This document shows, in pieces, positions 17,161-25,789 of a stretch of 64,000 bases of DNA. Below the pieces are notes generated by a model. The model searched no databases. It had not been told where the DNA came from and saw only the letters and a list, made by a program, of their open reading frames with translations. The DNA lies in NCBI GenBank assembly GCA_965220485.1, contig OZ244832.1, positions 2,914,001-2,978,000 of the forward strand, in the 5' to 3' direction. Numbering within the stretch: the stretch's first letter is position 1; each line of letters begins with the position of its first letter. Origin of the DNA: Aldehydirespirator sp965220485. GTDB taxonomy: Bacteria; Actinomycetota; Acidimicrobiia; Acidimicrobiales; Aldehydirespiratoraceae. Made by a program: the position numbers and the translations under genes.

Positions 17161-17940
17161 TCAGCGGGCTTGCCAGTTCGGGGAACGGCCTTCCTTCCAG
17201 GCGGCCATGCCCTCGGCCGCATCGGCGGTGTTGGACGCCACCCGGCGCATGGTCTCGCCCATGCGGACCGCCTCGGTCCAGGGCATCGTGCGACCCCGGC
17301 GGGCCATCTCGTTAGTGGCCCGCACGGCCAGAGGGGCACCGGTGCACAGCCGATCGGCAAACGTGCGGGCCTCGTCCATGAGGGCGTCGTGGGGTATGAC
17401 CTTCCACGCGAGGCCGGTCTCCTTGGCCCTGGCTGCGTCGATGGTCTCGCCGGTGAGGAGCAACTCGAGCGCGTCGGGCCAAGCCACCCGGTCGGGCAGT
17501 CTCAACGCGCCGACGATGGTGGGCACGCCGATGCGGACCTCCGGGTAGGCGAACGTGGCCCGCTCGCTGGCCAGCACGAAGTCGCAGGCCAGCACCGCCG
17601 TGAGGCCGTAGCCGATGCAGGGCCCGTTGACTGCGGCGATCGTGGGCTTCCAGATCTCCATGCCCGACTCGAAGGTGGTGATGGTGGGCCACTCCCAGAA
17701 CGAGCCGGGCCAGTCCCCCGTCGATCCCTCGGAGTCTTTGAGGTCGGCACCGGCGCAGAAGGCCCGGCCCGCGCCGGTGACGATGGCCACCCAGGCCTCG
17801 GTGTCTTCCCGGAAGGCGACCCAGGCCTCGTCCAGGGCCCGGCGCATGGCCCCGTTTACTGCGTTGAGGGCCTCGGGGCGGTTGTAGGTGATGGTGGCGA
17901 CGTGACCGTCGCGCTCGTAGATGGCCGCTGGAGAGGTCAT
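17161..17940 (-). CDS. enoyl-CoA hydratase/isomerase family protein
   Basis: A 259-residue crotonase-fold protein. The two oxyanion-hole loops are GRAFCAGADLK (about 57-67) and AAVNGPCIGYG (about 104-114). The CoA-binding start YNRPEALNAVNGAMRRAL is typical. FAYPEVRIGVPTIVGALRLP covers the active-site acidic position. Members hydrate, isomerise or cleave acyl-CoA esters. It lies 11 bp downstream of the acetyltransferase start on the same strand and is divergent from OsmC. Confidence 0.9.
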   Translation of the reverse strand: MTSPAAIYERDGHVATITYNRPEALNAVNGAMRRALDEAWVAFREDTEAWVAIVTGAGRAFCAGADLKDSEGSTGDWPGSFWEWPTITTFESGMEIWKPTIAAVNGPCIGYGLTAVLACDFVLASERATFAYPEVRIGVPTIVGALRLPDRVAWPDALELLLTGETIDAARAKETGLAWKVIPHDALMDEARTFADRLCTGAPLAVRATNEMARRGRTMPWTEAVRMGETMRRVASNTADAAEGMAAWKEGRSPNWQAR

Positions 17941-17968
17941 GGACCGCAGTATCGCAGCATCGCACTCC

Positions 17969-17974
17969 TACGCT
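17969..17974 (+). promoter_or_regulatory. -10 hexamer TACGCT, leaderless start of the OsmC gene
   Basis: TACGCT ends seven bases before the A of the OsmC ATG, so transcription would begin at or next to the start codon. No ribosome site is present. The same spacing recurs before several other genes in the window. Confidence 0.6.
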
Positions 17975-17980
17975 GAGCCC

Positions 17981-18424
17981 ATGACCACCATCACCGCAGA
18001 TATCAAGGTCGAGCCCGGCGCCGAGTTCTCGGTGGAGCTGCGGTCCGGGTCACACTTGTGGCACGCCGACGAACCCACCGACGTGGGAGGGGCCGACACC
18101 GGGCCCAACCCCTACGAACTGCTGCTGTCGTCGGTGGCTGCCTGCACCTGCATCACCGTGTCGATGTACTGCCGGCGCAAGGGCTGGATCCTGCACTCGG
18201 TGTCGGCCAGCTACACCCACGACCGGGTACACGCCAACGACTGCGATGACTGCGAGGATGACGCCTCGGGCTACATCGACCGGGTGCAGAGCCAGATCTT
18301 CATCGAGGGAGACTTCGACGAGGACCAGCGGTCCCGCCTGGCCGACATCGCCCGCCGCTGCCCGGTGCACAAGACCCTCGAACGGGGCATCGCCTTCACC
18401 ACCGAGGCCGTGTTCGCAGGCTGA
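17981..18424 (+). CDS. OsmC/Ohr-family peroxide-reducing protein
   Basis: A 147-residue OsmC-fold protein. The two redox cysteines are in LLSSVAACTCITVSMY and ARRCPVHKTLERG, matching the peroxidatic and resolving sites. GGADTGPNPYELLLSSVA is the family core. It likely detoxifies organic hydroperoxides, although the extra Cys-rich loop (NDCDDCEDDASG) is unusual for the family and could bind metal. The start is set at 17981 by the -10 element; an upstream in-frame start at 17921 lies inside the divergent gene. Confidence 0.88.
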   Translation: MTTITADIKVEPGAEFSVELRSGSHLWHADEPTDVGGADTGPNPYELLLSSVAACTCITVSMYCRRKGWILHSVSASYTHDRVHANDCDDCEDDASGYIDRVQSQIFIEGDFDEDQRSRLADIARRCPVHKTLERGIAFTTEAVFAG

Positions 18425-18470
18425 GGCAGACGGCTAATCTCGCAGCGACAGTCGGATAGGAGCAGGGCCG

Positions 18471-19606
18471 ATGGACGAGCCAGCGTGGACGATGGGCGTC
18501 GAGGAGGAGTACCTGATCGTGGAACGCGAGACGGGGGCTCTCATCACCAAGCAACCTCCCGGCCTGCTGGAGAAGGTGGAGAACCTGCGCCACGGTCTGG
18601 TGGCCAGGGAACTGTTCAGCTCACAGATCGAGATCGGCACCGGAGTCTGCACCGACGTGAAGTACCTCCGGGCCGACCTCGGCCTGCTTCGCCTAGCCGT
18701 GACCGAGGCCGCCGCCGAGTACGGGATGGCACCCATCGCGGCCTCGTCACACCCGGTCGCGAGGTGGCTCCAGCAGCAGTACACCGAGGGCGAGCGCTAC
18801 CAGGCCCTAACCGCGGATCTGCAGGGCGTGTCCCGGCGGCTGGTCATCTCCGGTATGCACGTCCACGTCGGTATCGAGGATCCCGACCTGCGGATCGATC
18901 TGATGGACCAGGTCGCGTACTTCCTGCCCCATCTGCTGGCCCTGTCGACCTCGTCGCCGTTCTGGGAGGGGCGCGACACCGGCCTCAAGAGCTACCGCAT
19001 GTCGGTGATCGAGACGCTGCCCCGCACCGGACTCCCCGAGAAGTTCGACTCGTGGTCCGACTTCAAGCGCCATGTCGACGTGCTAGTGCGGGCCGGGATC
19101 ATCGAGGACTCCACCATGGTGTGGTGGCACATCCGCCCGTCGGAGCGCTACCCCACCCTGGAGATGCGGGTGGCCGACCTGCCCACCAGGATGGAGGACA
19201 CGATCTCGATCGCGGCAATGTACGTCTGCGTGCTGAGGATGCTCTGGCGGCTCAAGCTGGAGAACCGCCGGTGGCGCAGCTACGCCAACTTCCTTCTGTC
19301 GGAGAACCTGTGGCGGGCCGAGCGTACGGCGTGAGCGGCGAGCTCATGGACTTCGGTCGAGGCGTGCTCGTGCCCTTCGGTGACCTGCTGGATGAACTGA
19401 TCGAGCTGGTCAGGCCCGACGCCGAGGCCCTGAACTGCGTGGCTGAGGTGGAGCACACCCGCACGATCTGCGAACGCGGCACCTCGGCGGACCGCCAGCT
19501 CGCGGTGTACCACCGTGCGCTCGAGGAGGGCGCCACCGAAGACGAGGCATTCAAGGCCGTCGTCCACGCGCTGATCGCCGACACCGTCGCTAGTCCCGAG
19601 ACCTAG
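18471..19606 (+). pseudogene. YbdK-type carboxylate-amine ligase, frameshifted
   Basis: A glutamate-cysteine ligase 2-like enzyme (YbdK/EgtA-type ATP-dependent carboxylate-amine ligase): TMGVEEEYLIVERETGAL, SSQIEIGTGVC, ISGMHVHVGIED and WWHIRPSERYPTLEMRVADL. The first frame reads to ENLWRAERTA then stops at 19332. The family sequence continues in another frame as YGVSGELMDFGRGVLVPFGDLL and ends at 19606. One base is missing between 19324 and 19325 (CG-TAC instead of CGN TAC), which accounts for the shift. It would make an amide bond of the glutathione or gamma-glutamyl type. It may be a true pseudogene or an assembly error. AGGAGC precedes the ATG. Confidence 0.85.
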
Positions 19607-19627
19607 GCGAGCGCGAATAGGTCACGA

Positions 19628-19713
19628 GCGTCTCGCGGCGCGGCGTTGTCTTCCCCGCTCCTGTTCGCTGCGCTCACGGGCCGCTCGGGCCACGGCCTCG
19701 CAAGCTCGGCCTC
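19628..19713 (+). repeat. dispersed intergenic repeat, copy 4 (short)
   Basis: GCGTCTCGCGGCGCGGCGTT, then CCGCTCCTGTTCGCTGCGCT, CACGGGCCGCTCGGGCCACG, GCCTCGCAAGCTCGGCCTCT. It lacks the 30-40 bp between the core and the CTCGGCCTC edge seen in other copies. It fills the gap between the convergent ligase and aldehyde dehydrogenase genes and abuts the latter's stop codon. Confidence 0.85.
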
Positions 19714-21146
19714 TAGCCCGTGTCGATGATGGCCGTGCGCAGGTCGGTCATGTCGAGGATGGTGTACTTGCCGCCGATGCGGCCCCAGCCGGTGCCGGTA
19801 CGCGACGCCCCGCCGAACGGCGGGTGCTGCTCCCAGAAGGCGGTGCCCTCGTTGATGAGCACCGTGCCGGTCCGCAGCTCGTCGACCGCCCGGTAGGCGC
19901 GTGCCAGCGACGCGGTGAACACCGCCGCCTGCAGGCCCAGGTCGGAGTCGTTGGCCAGCGCGAAGGCCTCGTCGTCGGAGCTGAAGCGGGTTATGGGGAT
20001 GACGGGCCCGAAGGTCTCGTGGCGGAACACCTCCATGGCCGGGGACACGCCGTCGATGACGGTCATCTCGTAGTACAGCCCGGTCGGGCGGTCGGGCTCG
20101 CGACGGCCGCCGAGCAGGATCCGGGCGCCCCGGGCTGTCGCGTCGGCCACGTGAGCGTCCATGCGGGCCGCGACGACCTCGTTGTTGAGCGGCCCCATCA
20201 GGGTGGCGTCGTCGAGCGGGTCGCCGAGAGTGACCGCGGCAGCCCGGTCCACCAGCAAGTCGACCATGGCGTCATGCACCGAGTCGTGCACCAGCAACCG
20301 CTCCGTGGCCACGCAGCACTGGCCCGCCACGTAGTGGGCGCCGAACACCGCCGCGTCGGCCGCGGCCTTCAGGTCGGCGTCCTCGAACACGATCTGGGGA
20401 CCGTTGCCGGACGCCTCGATGATGGTGCGCTTCATTCCCGCCGCGGCCACGATCGCGGCGGCGGTGGTTTGCGAACCAACGAACCCGACGCCATGGACGC
20501 CGGGGTGGGAAACCAGAGCCTGGCCGACGTCGCCGCGGCCCATCACCACCGAGACCGCTCCGTCTGGGAAGCCCGCCCCGGCCGCGGCCTCGGCCAGGAC
20601 CAGTGCCGACAGCGGGGCGTTCTCGGAGGGCTTGATCACAGCCGGATTGCCGGCGGCCAGCGCGGCGGCGAGAAGCTCGGCGGGGATGTTCATGGGGAAG
20701 TTCCACGGCGTGATCAGCGCGTACACCCCGTTGGGCTTTCGATGGGTGAATACCCGCTTGCGGGGATCGACGCTGGGCAGAACATGTGTCTCCAACCGCT
20801 TGATCTCCTCGGCGGCCAAGCGGAAGATGTCGGCCGACTCGGCCAGCTCGTCAATTGCCTCGGCCGACAGGGCCTTGCCCGACTCGCGGGCGAGCTGTTC
20901 GGCAAGGGGCGCGGCATCTGCCTCGAGGCGCTCGGCGGTAGCCCACAGCAGATCGGCTCGCTCGAAGAAGCTCAGCCCCTCCAACTCGGGCGCGGCCTCG
21001 GTAGCCGCGGCCACGGCATCGTCCACATCGGCGGGCGAGGCGGTGTCGATCTCGGCCAGCACCTCTCCGGTAGCCGGCTCCACCACGTCCAACGGCCTTG
21101 CGCCCCGCCCCGGCCAGCGTTGTCCTCCTAGGAGTTGATGCATCAC
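19713..21146 (-). CDS. aldehyde dehydrogenase
   Basis: A 477-residue NAD(P)-dependent aldehyde dehydrogenase: ALITPWNFPMNIPAELL, general-base Glu in TIIEASGNGPQIVFEDADL, nucleophile Cys in HYVAGQCCVATERLLVH and RHETFGPVIPITRF. The tandem Cys in GQCC is common in benzaldehyde and succinate-semialdehyde type members. The N-terminal MMHQLLGGQRW is short, as in cytosolic forms. It is transcribed alone, divergent from the propeller-like protein gene. Substrate not identifiable. Confidence 0.92.
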   Translation of the reverse strand: MMHQLLGGQRWPGRGARPLDVVEPATGEVLAEIDTASPADVDDAVAAATEAAPELEGLSFFERADLLWATAERLEADAAPLAEQLARESGKALSAEAIDELAESADIFRLAAEEIKRLETHVLPSVDPRKRVFTHRKPNGVYALITPWNFPMNIPAELLAAALAAGNPAVIKPSENAPLSALVLAEAAAGAGFPDGAVSVVMGRGDVGQALVSHPGVHGVGFVGSQTTAAAIVAAAGMKRTIIEASGNGPQIVFEDADLKAAADAAVFGAHYVAGQCCVATERLLVHDSVHDAMVDLLVDRAAAVTLGDPLDDATLMGPLNNEVVAARMDAHVADATARGARILLGGRREPDRPTGLYYEMTVIDGVSPAMEVFRHETFGPVIPITRFSSDDEAFALANDSDLGLQAAVFTASLARAYRAVDELRTGTVLINEGTAFWEQHPPFGGASRTGTGWGRIGGKYTILDMTDLRTAIIDTG

Positions 21147-21190
21147 CGCACCCTAGACAGCTCGCGCATTATGCGGCATCGCGTCCCGCC

Positions 21191-21196
21191 TACGCT
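21191..21196 (+). promoter_or_regulatory. -10 hexamer TACGCT, leaderless start of gene at 21203
   Basis: TACGCT ends seven bases before GTG 21203, the same spacing as at the OsmC gene. It decides the start of the following gene in favour of 21203. Confidence 0.6.
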
Positions 21197-21202
21197 CCCA
21201 GC

Positions 21203-22645
21203 GTGAGCCGAGACAGCGCCTGCCCACCTTTGAGTTGGATCGAGTTCATCCCCGACTTCGGCGAATTCAACGATTTTCAACACTTTGAATCTGCCGGGGG
21301 CGGTCGGGTACTGCAGCGTCTGTACCGGGGGCCGGACGTACCGATCCGACTGGTCATGACCGCAGATGGCGTCGAGTGGTCCGAATTGCCGCTCCCGGAC
21401 GGCTTCCATGTGGCCGATCTTGCTTCCGGCGCTGACGCGAGCATCGATATTGCCGGTGACCGGTGGGTGGCCTTCGGCTGGGATGTGACTCGTGATCCCC
21501 ATGAGAACGTCGGGCGCGAGGTCTGGTACTCCGACGATCAGGGCTCGAGTTGGATCGAGGCGAACATCGAGACGCCCCAGAAGTCCGAGCCGCTGCCGCC
21601 GTACGCGATCGAGGAGTCGGCAGTTCTCGAAGCGCTGGCATGGGGTGACCGCCTCATCGTCGTCGCCCGCACGGCCACGAGGTTGGATCTGGAAGCGCTG
21701 CTGACCGACCGGGGCCTAATGCCGGCCGGGAAGGACCTGGTGAACTGGGCGTCGTCGCGCCGCGGTGTCACATTGACGTTCGCCGACGAACTCCCACCGG
21801 AGGGCGAGCCCGTCCGGCGAGGTCGTGATCGCTGGCGACTGCAGGAGCTGGAGATGTCCCCCGAGGACCTCGGGCTCTCGACCCGGCAACAGGAGTTGCT
21901 GCATAAGCGACAAGACACAGTCATCAGGATCTACGCGGGAGACGGCCCCTCATTGCCATTGACCGCCGAGTACGGGCGATGGGCCTACAAGATCATCGGC
22001 GCGGCGTCAGCCGAGGGAATCGTGCTGGCCACCCAGGGCGAATGGGAGGCCCTGCTCAGGTCGACCGACGGACTCGCATGGGCAGCGGAACCGCTGGACA
22101 CTGTGGAACTGTGGGCCTCCGGCGGCCGCGACGGAGCACTGTGGGCCGCGGCCCGCACTCGCAAGGGGATGCGGATCGATCGGATCCGCTGCCGGGACGG
22201 CCGGACGACGGTCGCGCTCAGAGAGGCCGTCAAGAACCTCAGCAGCTTCGCGGCGGGACGGGCGGGCGTGGTTGCAGCCGGCCTGACGGGCAGGAGCGCA
22301 AGGGAGGAGCCAGGACTCATGAAGACAAGAGTGCGAACGGCAGGACGCACCTACACCCAAAGTGGCCACGGCGACTACCGGGCGGACGAGTTCTGGCTGG
22401 GCTGGTCCGGAGACGGCGACGCCTGGGGGTGGCAGCCCGCCTCTGAGGCCTTCGATGTCGATCCCCGCAGGAGGGTCTCGGTCAAGCTTGCCGTCGGCAA
22501 GGACTTCGTTCTCGCCGAGGTGTCCGACTTCGGCATCCGGTCGAAGATCCCCCGGGACACCGACATCGGTCTCGACCCCAGCCCTGCCGACGGCTGGCTC
22601 CCGGCCGCAGTGCCGCGGCACTGGTTCATCGCCCGGATGGACTGA
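21203..22645 (+). CDS. uncharacterised 480-residue protein, possibly beta-propeller
   Basis: I do not recognise a named family. The sequence has repeated WYSDDQGSSW, LLRSTDGLAWAAEPLD and WLGWSGDGDAWGW segments of the S/A-x-D-G/x-x-W (Asp-box, BNR-like) type, spread through the length, suggesting a beta-propeller as in sialidase-like or exo-glycosidase-like proteins. There is no signal peptide or membrane segment with the GTG start at 21203, so it is predicted cytoplasmic. A longer frame to 21098 overlaps the divergent gene and lacks support. Function unknown. Confidence 0.75.
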   Translation: MSRDSACPPLSWIEFIPDFGEFNDFQHFESAGGGRVLQRLYRGPDVPIRLVMTADGVEWSELPLPDGFHVADLASGADASIDIAGDRWVAFGWDVTRDPHENVGREVWYSDDQGSSWIEANIETPQKSEPLPPYAIEESAVLEALAWGDRLIVVARTATRLDLEALLTDRGLMPAGKDLVNWASSRRGVTLTFADELPPEGEPVRRGRDRWRLQELEMSPEDLGLSTRQQELLHKRQDTVIRIYAGDGPSLPLTAEYGRWAYKIIGAASAEGIVLATQGEWEALLRSTDGLAWAAEPLDTVELWASGGRDGALWAAARTRKGMRIDRIRCRDGRTTVALREAVKNLSSFAAGRAGVVAAGLTGRSAREEPGLMKTRVRTAGRTYTQSGHGDYRADEFWLGWSGDGDAWGWQPASEAFDVDPRRRVSVKLAVGKDFVLAEVSDFGIRSKIPRDTDIGLDPSPADGWLPAAVPRHWFIARMD

Positions 22646-22722
22646 ACGACGGTTCACCTGGTGTCCGGCGGGCGCTCCATGTGCTCGACAGCACCCGTCC
22701 TGCTCTGCGCCAGCCGGACGCC

Positions 22723-22728
22723 TATGCT
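22723..22728 (+). promoter_or_regulatory. -10 hexamer TATGCT, leaderless start of gene at 22735
   Basis: TATGCT ends seven bases before GTG 22735. No ribosome site. Same geometry as other leaderless starts in the window. Confidence 0.55.
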
Positions 22729-22734
22729 GGCGCC

Positions 22735-22938
22735 GTGGCCGGAGCGGTGGTGATGGTGATCGTGCTGGTGGTGCTGGTCCCGGTGGCGGTGCTGATCGGC
22801 AGCGGGATCCTGGCCGCGGTGCTGGGCAGCTTCCTCAAGGTCGACTCGGACGCGGCCAACCGCACCGATGAAGGTCCCAACGAGTACCTGGAACTGGCCC
22901 GCAAGGAAGCCGAGACCGGCTACCCGCGCCCCGCCTGA
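22735..22938 (+). CDS. small single-span membrane protein
   Basis: A 67-residue protein. Residues about 3-33 are strongly hydrophobic (GAVVMVIVLVVLVPVAVLIG), then comes a soluble acidic tail ending NEYLELARKEAETGYPRPA. No family recognised. The start is set by the -10 hexamer seven bases upstream; the frame also runs back to 22681 without support. It probably sits in the cytoplasmic membrane. Confidence 0.55.
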   Translation: MAGAVVMVIVLVVLVPVAVLIGSGILAAVLGSFLKVDSDAANRTDEGPNEYLELARKEAETGYPRPA

Positions 22939-22957
22939 GCAACCTGTCTCCGACCAT

Positions 22958-24544
22958 TCAGCGGTCGGTGGGCCAGATCTCGGGGGTGCCACGGTCGATC
23001 CACACCGCGGCGGCAACCGCGGCGAAGACGGCTTCACTGCCGTTGACGGGCTCGGAGCCGTCGTCCAGCACTTCGATCCTCACCGCCGGCATGTTGGCTG
23101 CGCTGACGATCCCGAAGGACCGCACGGTCAGGTCGTGGACTGCGCCATCGGGATCGACTCCGAGCGACTCGCTGGTCACCCAGGAATAGGCCATGTGGGC
23201 GGCACCGGCGCAGTAGGAGCGCAGCACGGTCTCATCGAGGGTTCGGCCCGCCCTAACCCGCACGCTGATCGTGCCGTCGGGCTCTACCGCCGCGGCAGCC
23301 GATCCCCCATCGGGCGCGGCGAGCCAGCCCGCCTCGCCCCGAGCTGCGGCCAGCATCACCGCAGCCTCGGCCCAGCCCGCGCCCCGCACCCGCGACGACG
23401 TGGGCGGACCGGGCAGGTCGACTTCGGTGACAGCCAGGCCCGGCGCATGCGCCCGGATCACCTCCACGATGCCCGGAGTCCGGGCCACCAACATCTCGCC
23501 AGTGCCGTCGGACCGGACCCCCGCCGCGATCGGCGGCCGCTTGGGGCCGAGCTCGGCCGTGTCGGGGCGGGACCACAACACCCGCACGGGCTGTCCGTGC
23601 CGGTCGGCTAGGCGGCGGGCAGCCTCGGCTACCGGGGACTGGATCTTTCCCCCGAACGCGCCGCCGTTGCCGAGCGGGGAGGCCGGCTCGCCGCCCGGCT
23701 CGCACCAGGCCGCGTCGGTCTCCAGGTAGCCGGGTTCGGTCCAACTGGTGCGCAGGGTGACGGCCCAGTCACCGGGCGGCACGGCCAGCGGCGGTTCCCA
23801 GCTGGCCGTCGTGCGCCGGCCCGGCACCCGGCCCGCCAGCCGGCGAGCCTCAGCCGGAGTCTCGGCCACCACCCAGCCGTGCTCGTCGACGGATTCGCAT
23901 TCCTCACCGGCCCGCACCGCCACCAGGGAACCCACCGGCGCGGTGTCATCGGCGAAGCCGCCAGTTCCGAGGGCAACATGAGGGCCGGTGGACTGCGGCG
24001 AGCGACCCTCGATGCCGGCCCTTAAGTCGGCGTCGGCACGGTGGTCCGGGTCTGCGGCGGCAGTCCTGGCCTTCAGGCTGGGATAGGCCTGCCAGGCGTC
24101 GAGGATGGGCTGCCAGCCGGTGCAGCGGCACAGGTGGGCGGCCAGGGCCCGGGCCGCAACGGCGCGGTCGTCGTGGTCGGCACCCTTGGCGTGCAAACCG
24201 GCGAAGCGGCAGATGATCCCGGGCGTGCAGAACCCGCACTGGCTCCCGCCGGTGGCCGCGAAGGCCCGGGCCCAGCCGTCGCGCACGTCGGCATCAAGCC
24301 CGTCGAGGGTCGTGATCCGCCGGCCGCGCACCCGCCGGGCCGGCGTGACGCAGGCCACCCGGGGCTGCCCGTCCACCAACACCGTGCAGCAACCGCACTG
24401 GCCCTGCGGGCTGCAGCCGTCCTTCACCGCCCGCACCCCAAGCTGATCGCGCAGCACGTCCAGCAGCGTCAGGCTCTCGTCCGCGACGACCACCGCCGCG
24501 CCGTCAACGACGATCTCGAACGCGTCAGCCGGCACGGAAGTCAT
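22958..24544 (-). CDS. minimal xanthine-dehydrogenase-like fusion: two [2Fe-2S] domains plus a truncated molybdopterin-binding part
   Basis: A 528-residue protein. Residues 1-75 are a plant-type [2Fe-2S] ferredoxin domain (DGCSPQGQCGCCTVLVDG, plus VACVTPA). Residues 80-150 are the helical [2Fe-2S] domain (GFCTPGIICRF, AHLCRCTGWQPILDAW). The remainder aligns only with pieces of the large molybdopterin subunit: NGGAFGGKIQSPVAEAARRL, RVRGAGWAEAAVML and the C-terminal VNGSEAVFAAVAAAVW. Normal large subunits have about 750 residues; here only about 350 remain, and no clear active-site Glu motif (GxGE) is seen. It may bind iron-sulfur clusters but not act as a full hydroxylase. The start at 24544 gives the canonical N-terminus. 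Confidence 0.75.
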   Translation of the reverse strand: MTSVPADAFEIVVDGAAVVVADESLTLLDVLRDQLGVRAVKDGCSPQGQCGCCTVLVDGQPRVACVTPARRVRGRRITTLDGLDADVRDGWARAFAATGGSQCGFCTPGIICRFAGLHAKGADHDDRAVAARALAAHLCRCTGWQPILDAWQAYPSLKARTAAADPDHRADADLRAGIEGRSPQSTGPHVALGTGGFADDTAPVGSLVAVRAGEECESVDEHGWVVAETPAEARRLAGRVPGRRTTASWEPPLAVPPGDWAVTLRTSWTEPGYLETDAAWCEPGGEPASPLGNGGAFGGKIQSPVAEAARRLADRHGQPVRVLWSRPDTAELGPKRPPIAAGVRSDGTGEMLVARTPGIVEVIRAHAPGLAVTEVDLPGPPTSSRVRGAGWAEAAVMLAAARGEAGWLAAPDGGSAAAAVEPDGTISVRVRAGRTLDETVLRSYCAGAAHMAYSWVTSESLGVDPDGAVHDLTVRSFGIVSAANMPAVRIEVLDDGSEPVNGSEAVFAAVAAAVWIDRGTPEIWPTDR

Positions 24545-24645
24545 GGAACCGCAGGGTAGGCGGGAGCGCTGCCGCTCCGGCCGACAGATCTGTGACCGTA
24601 GTTCTCTCGGAAAGGCCCCAGGCACCTGACGTCGAGTACACTTCC

Positions 24646-24681
24646 TATACTATTGTTAGTATATGTGTTTGAAGGTATAGT
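24646..24681 (+). promoter_or_regulatory. promoter and operator of the toxin-antitoxin operon
   Basis: -35 TTGTTA (24653-24658), a 17-bp spacer and -10 TATAGT (24676-24681) precede the ATG at 24690 by eight bases. An 18-bp perfect palindrome TATACTA-TTGT-TAGTATA (24646-24663) covers the -35, well placed for repression by the XRE antitoxin. The surroundings are AT-rich compared with neighbours. Confidence 0.7.
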
Positions 24682-24689
24682 CTCTTCCC

Positions 24690-25136
24690 ATGCGGGTCTT
24701 CCACCACCCGAGGTTCGCACGCCAGTACGAGCAGCTGGCCGCGGCTGCCGAGGATGACGAGGCGACAATGGAGGTCTTCGGCGAGGTATCCGCCCTGCTC
24801 CGGGCGCTGGAGGACTTCGGCCACGACATCGAGGGCGAGCAGTCGGACGATGCAAGCCACCGGGTTGTCAGCTCACGCTACGAACTCTTCACCTTGCGCC
24901 GGACACCGCCGACGACATTCACGCCCTATGCCGTCGGCCGACCCGTGATTCGGGTCGCGTACGTTTGGTGTGAGGAAGCTGATGGCGCGGAAGCGGCCGT
25001 GCTGATGCTCATGGGCGACAAGGCGGACCTGGGCAACACTTGGTACGACGGCATCGTCAAGCAGATCGAAGGGACCATGATCGGCGAGTGGGAACACCGA
25101 CATCCCCAACGAAAGGTACCGATGAGAAGGCAATGA
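24690..25136 (+). CDS. HigB/RelE-like toxin candidate
   Basis: A 148-residue protein beginning MRVFHHPRFARQYEQLAAAA, then VSSRYELFTLRRTP, VIRVAYVWCEEADGAEAAVLMLMGDKADLGN. This matches the beta-strand order of HigB-like RelE-superfamily mRNA interferases (phage-derived Gp49-like). It precedes an XRE-domain protein gene by one base, the toxin-first HigBA order. It is longer than typical RelE toxins (about 100). Toxicity is inferred from arrangement and fold pattern. Confidence 0.7.
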   Translation: MRVFHHPRFARQYEQLAAAAEDDEATMEVFGEVSALLRALEDFGHDIEGEQSDDASHRVVSSRYELFTLRRTPPTTFTPYAVGRPVIRVAYVWCEEADGAEAAVLMLMGDKADLGNTWYDGIVKQIEGTMIGEWEHRHPQRKVPMRRQ

Positions 25137-25137
25137 A

Positions 25138-25638
25138 GTGACGAAGCGGGTTACGCAAGGCATGCGCAGTCAGCAAGACAGTGGAACAAGACCGAGGAAC
25201 GAAATGTCAGATCACACCACGGACGAATCGTCCGTCGATAGGCCAGTCACCCTGTCGGAGCTAGCCGGCCGTCCTAGCGGGTATAGCGACCAGGAGTGGG
25301 AGACGGCAACCGAGCGGGTCGAGGCCACCCGACAACGGGTTCTCGCCGACAGTCCTGAAGCGGCAGAGGTAGAGGCCATCGCATATGCCGCAATCAGCAC
25401 CAGAGTTCAAACGCTGCGCGCCATCCGCAGGGCACGCGGCCTTACCCAGTCCCAGATCTCGGCTCAGCTGGAGATCAGTCAGGCCGAGGTCTCGCGGATG
25501 GAGCGCCGCTCCAATCTCCAACTGACCACGCTGGCTCGCTTCATCGAGGCCATCGGTGGCCATCTGCGTATCACAGCCGTCTTCGACGAACAGGAGGTTG
25601 AGATCGGCGTGGGCGACCTCCTCCCCGCAGGCGACTGA
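25138..25638 (+). CDS. XRE-family antitoxin/regulator (HigA-like)
   Basis: A 166-residue protein with a helix-turn-helix at about residues 95-150 (LRAIRRARGLTQSQISAQL, ISQAEVSRMERRSNLQLTTL, FIEAIGGHLRI). The N-terminal 90 residues form the antitoxin tail likely to wrap the toxin. The GTG at 25138 follows the toxin stop by one base; ATG 25204, after GAGGA, is an alternative start that removes 22 residues. It probably represses its own operon via the palindrome at 24646-24663. Confidence 0.8.
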   Translation: MTKRVTQGMRSQQDSGTRPRNEMSDHTTDESSVDRPVTLSELAGRPSGYSDQEWETATERVEATRQRVLADSPEAAEVEAIAYAAISTRVQTLRAIRRARGLTQSQISAQLEISQAEVSRMERRSNLQLTTLARFIEAIGGHLRITAVFDEQEVEIGVGDLLPAGD

Positions 25639-25789
25639 ACCGCAAGAGTGAAGTAGGCAGCGAGTCGAACAGCTAGCAGCGCGCCGCCCGGCAACGTGGC
25701 TGTGGAGAGGGTTCGCCACTACGGTGGCAAGACGCCGAGAAGCGACCGAAGACGCGAGATTGGCGCTAGTGCATCGGGGAGACTTCGCG

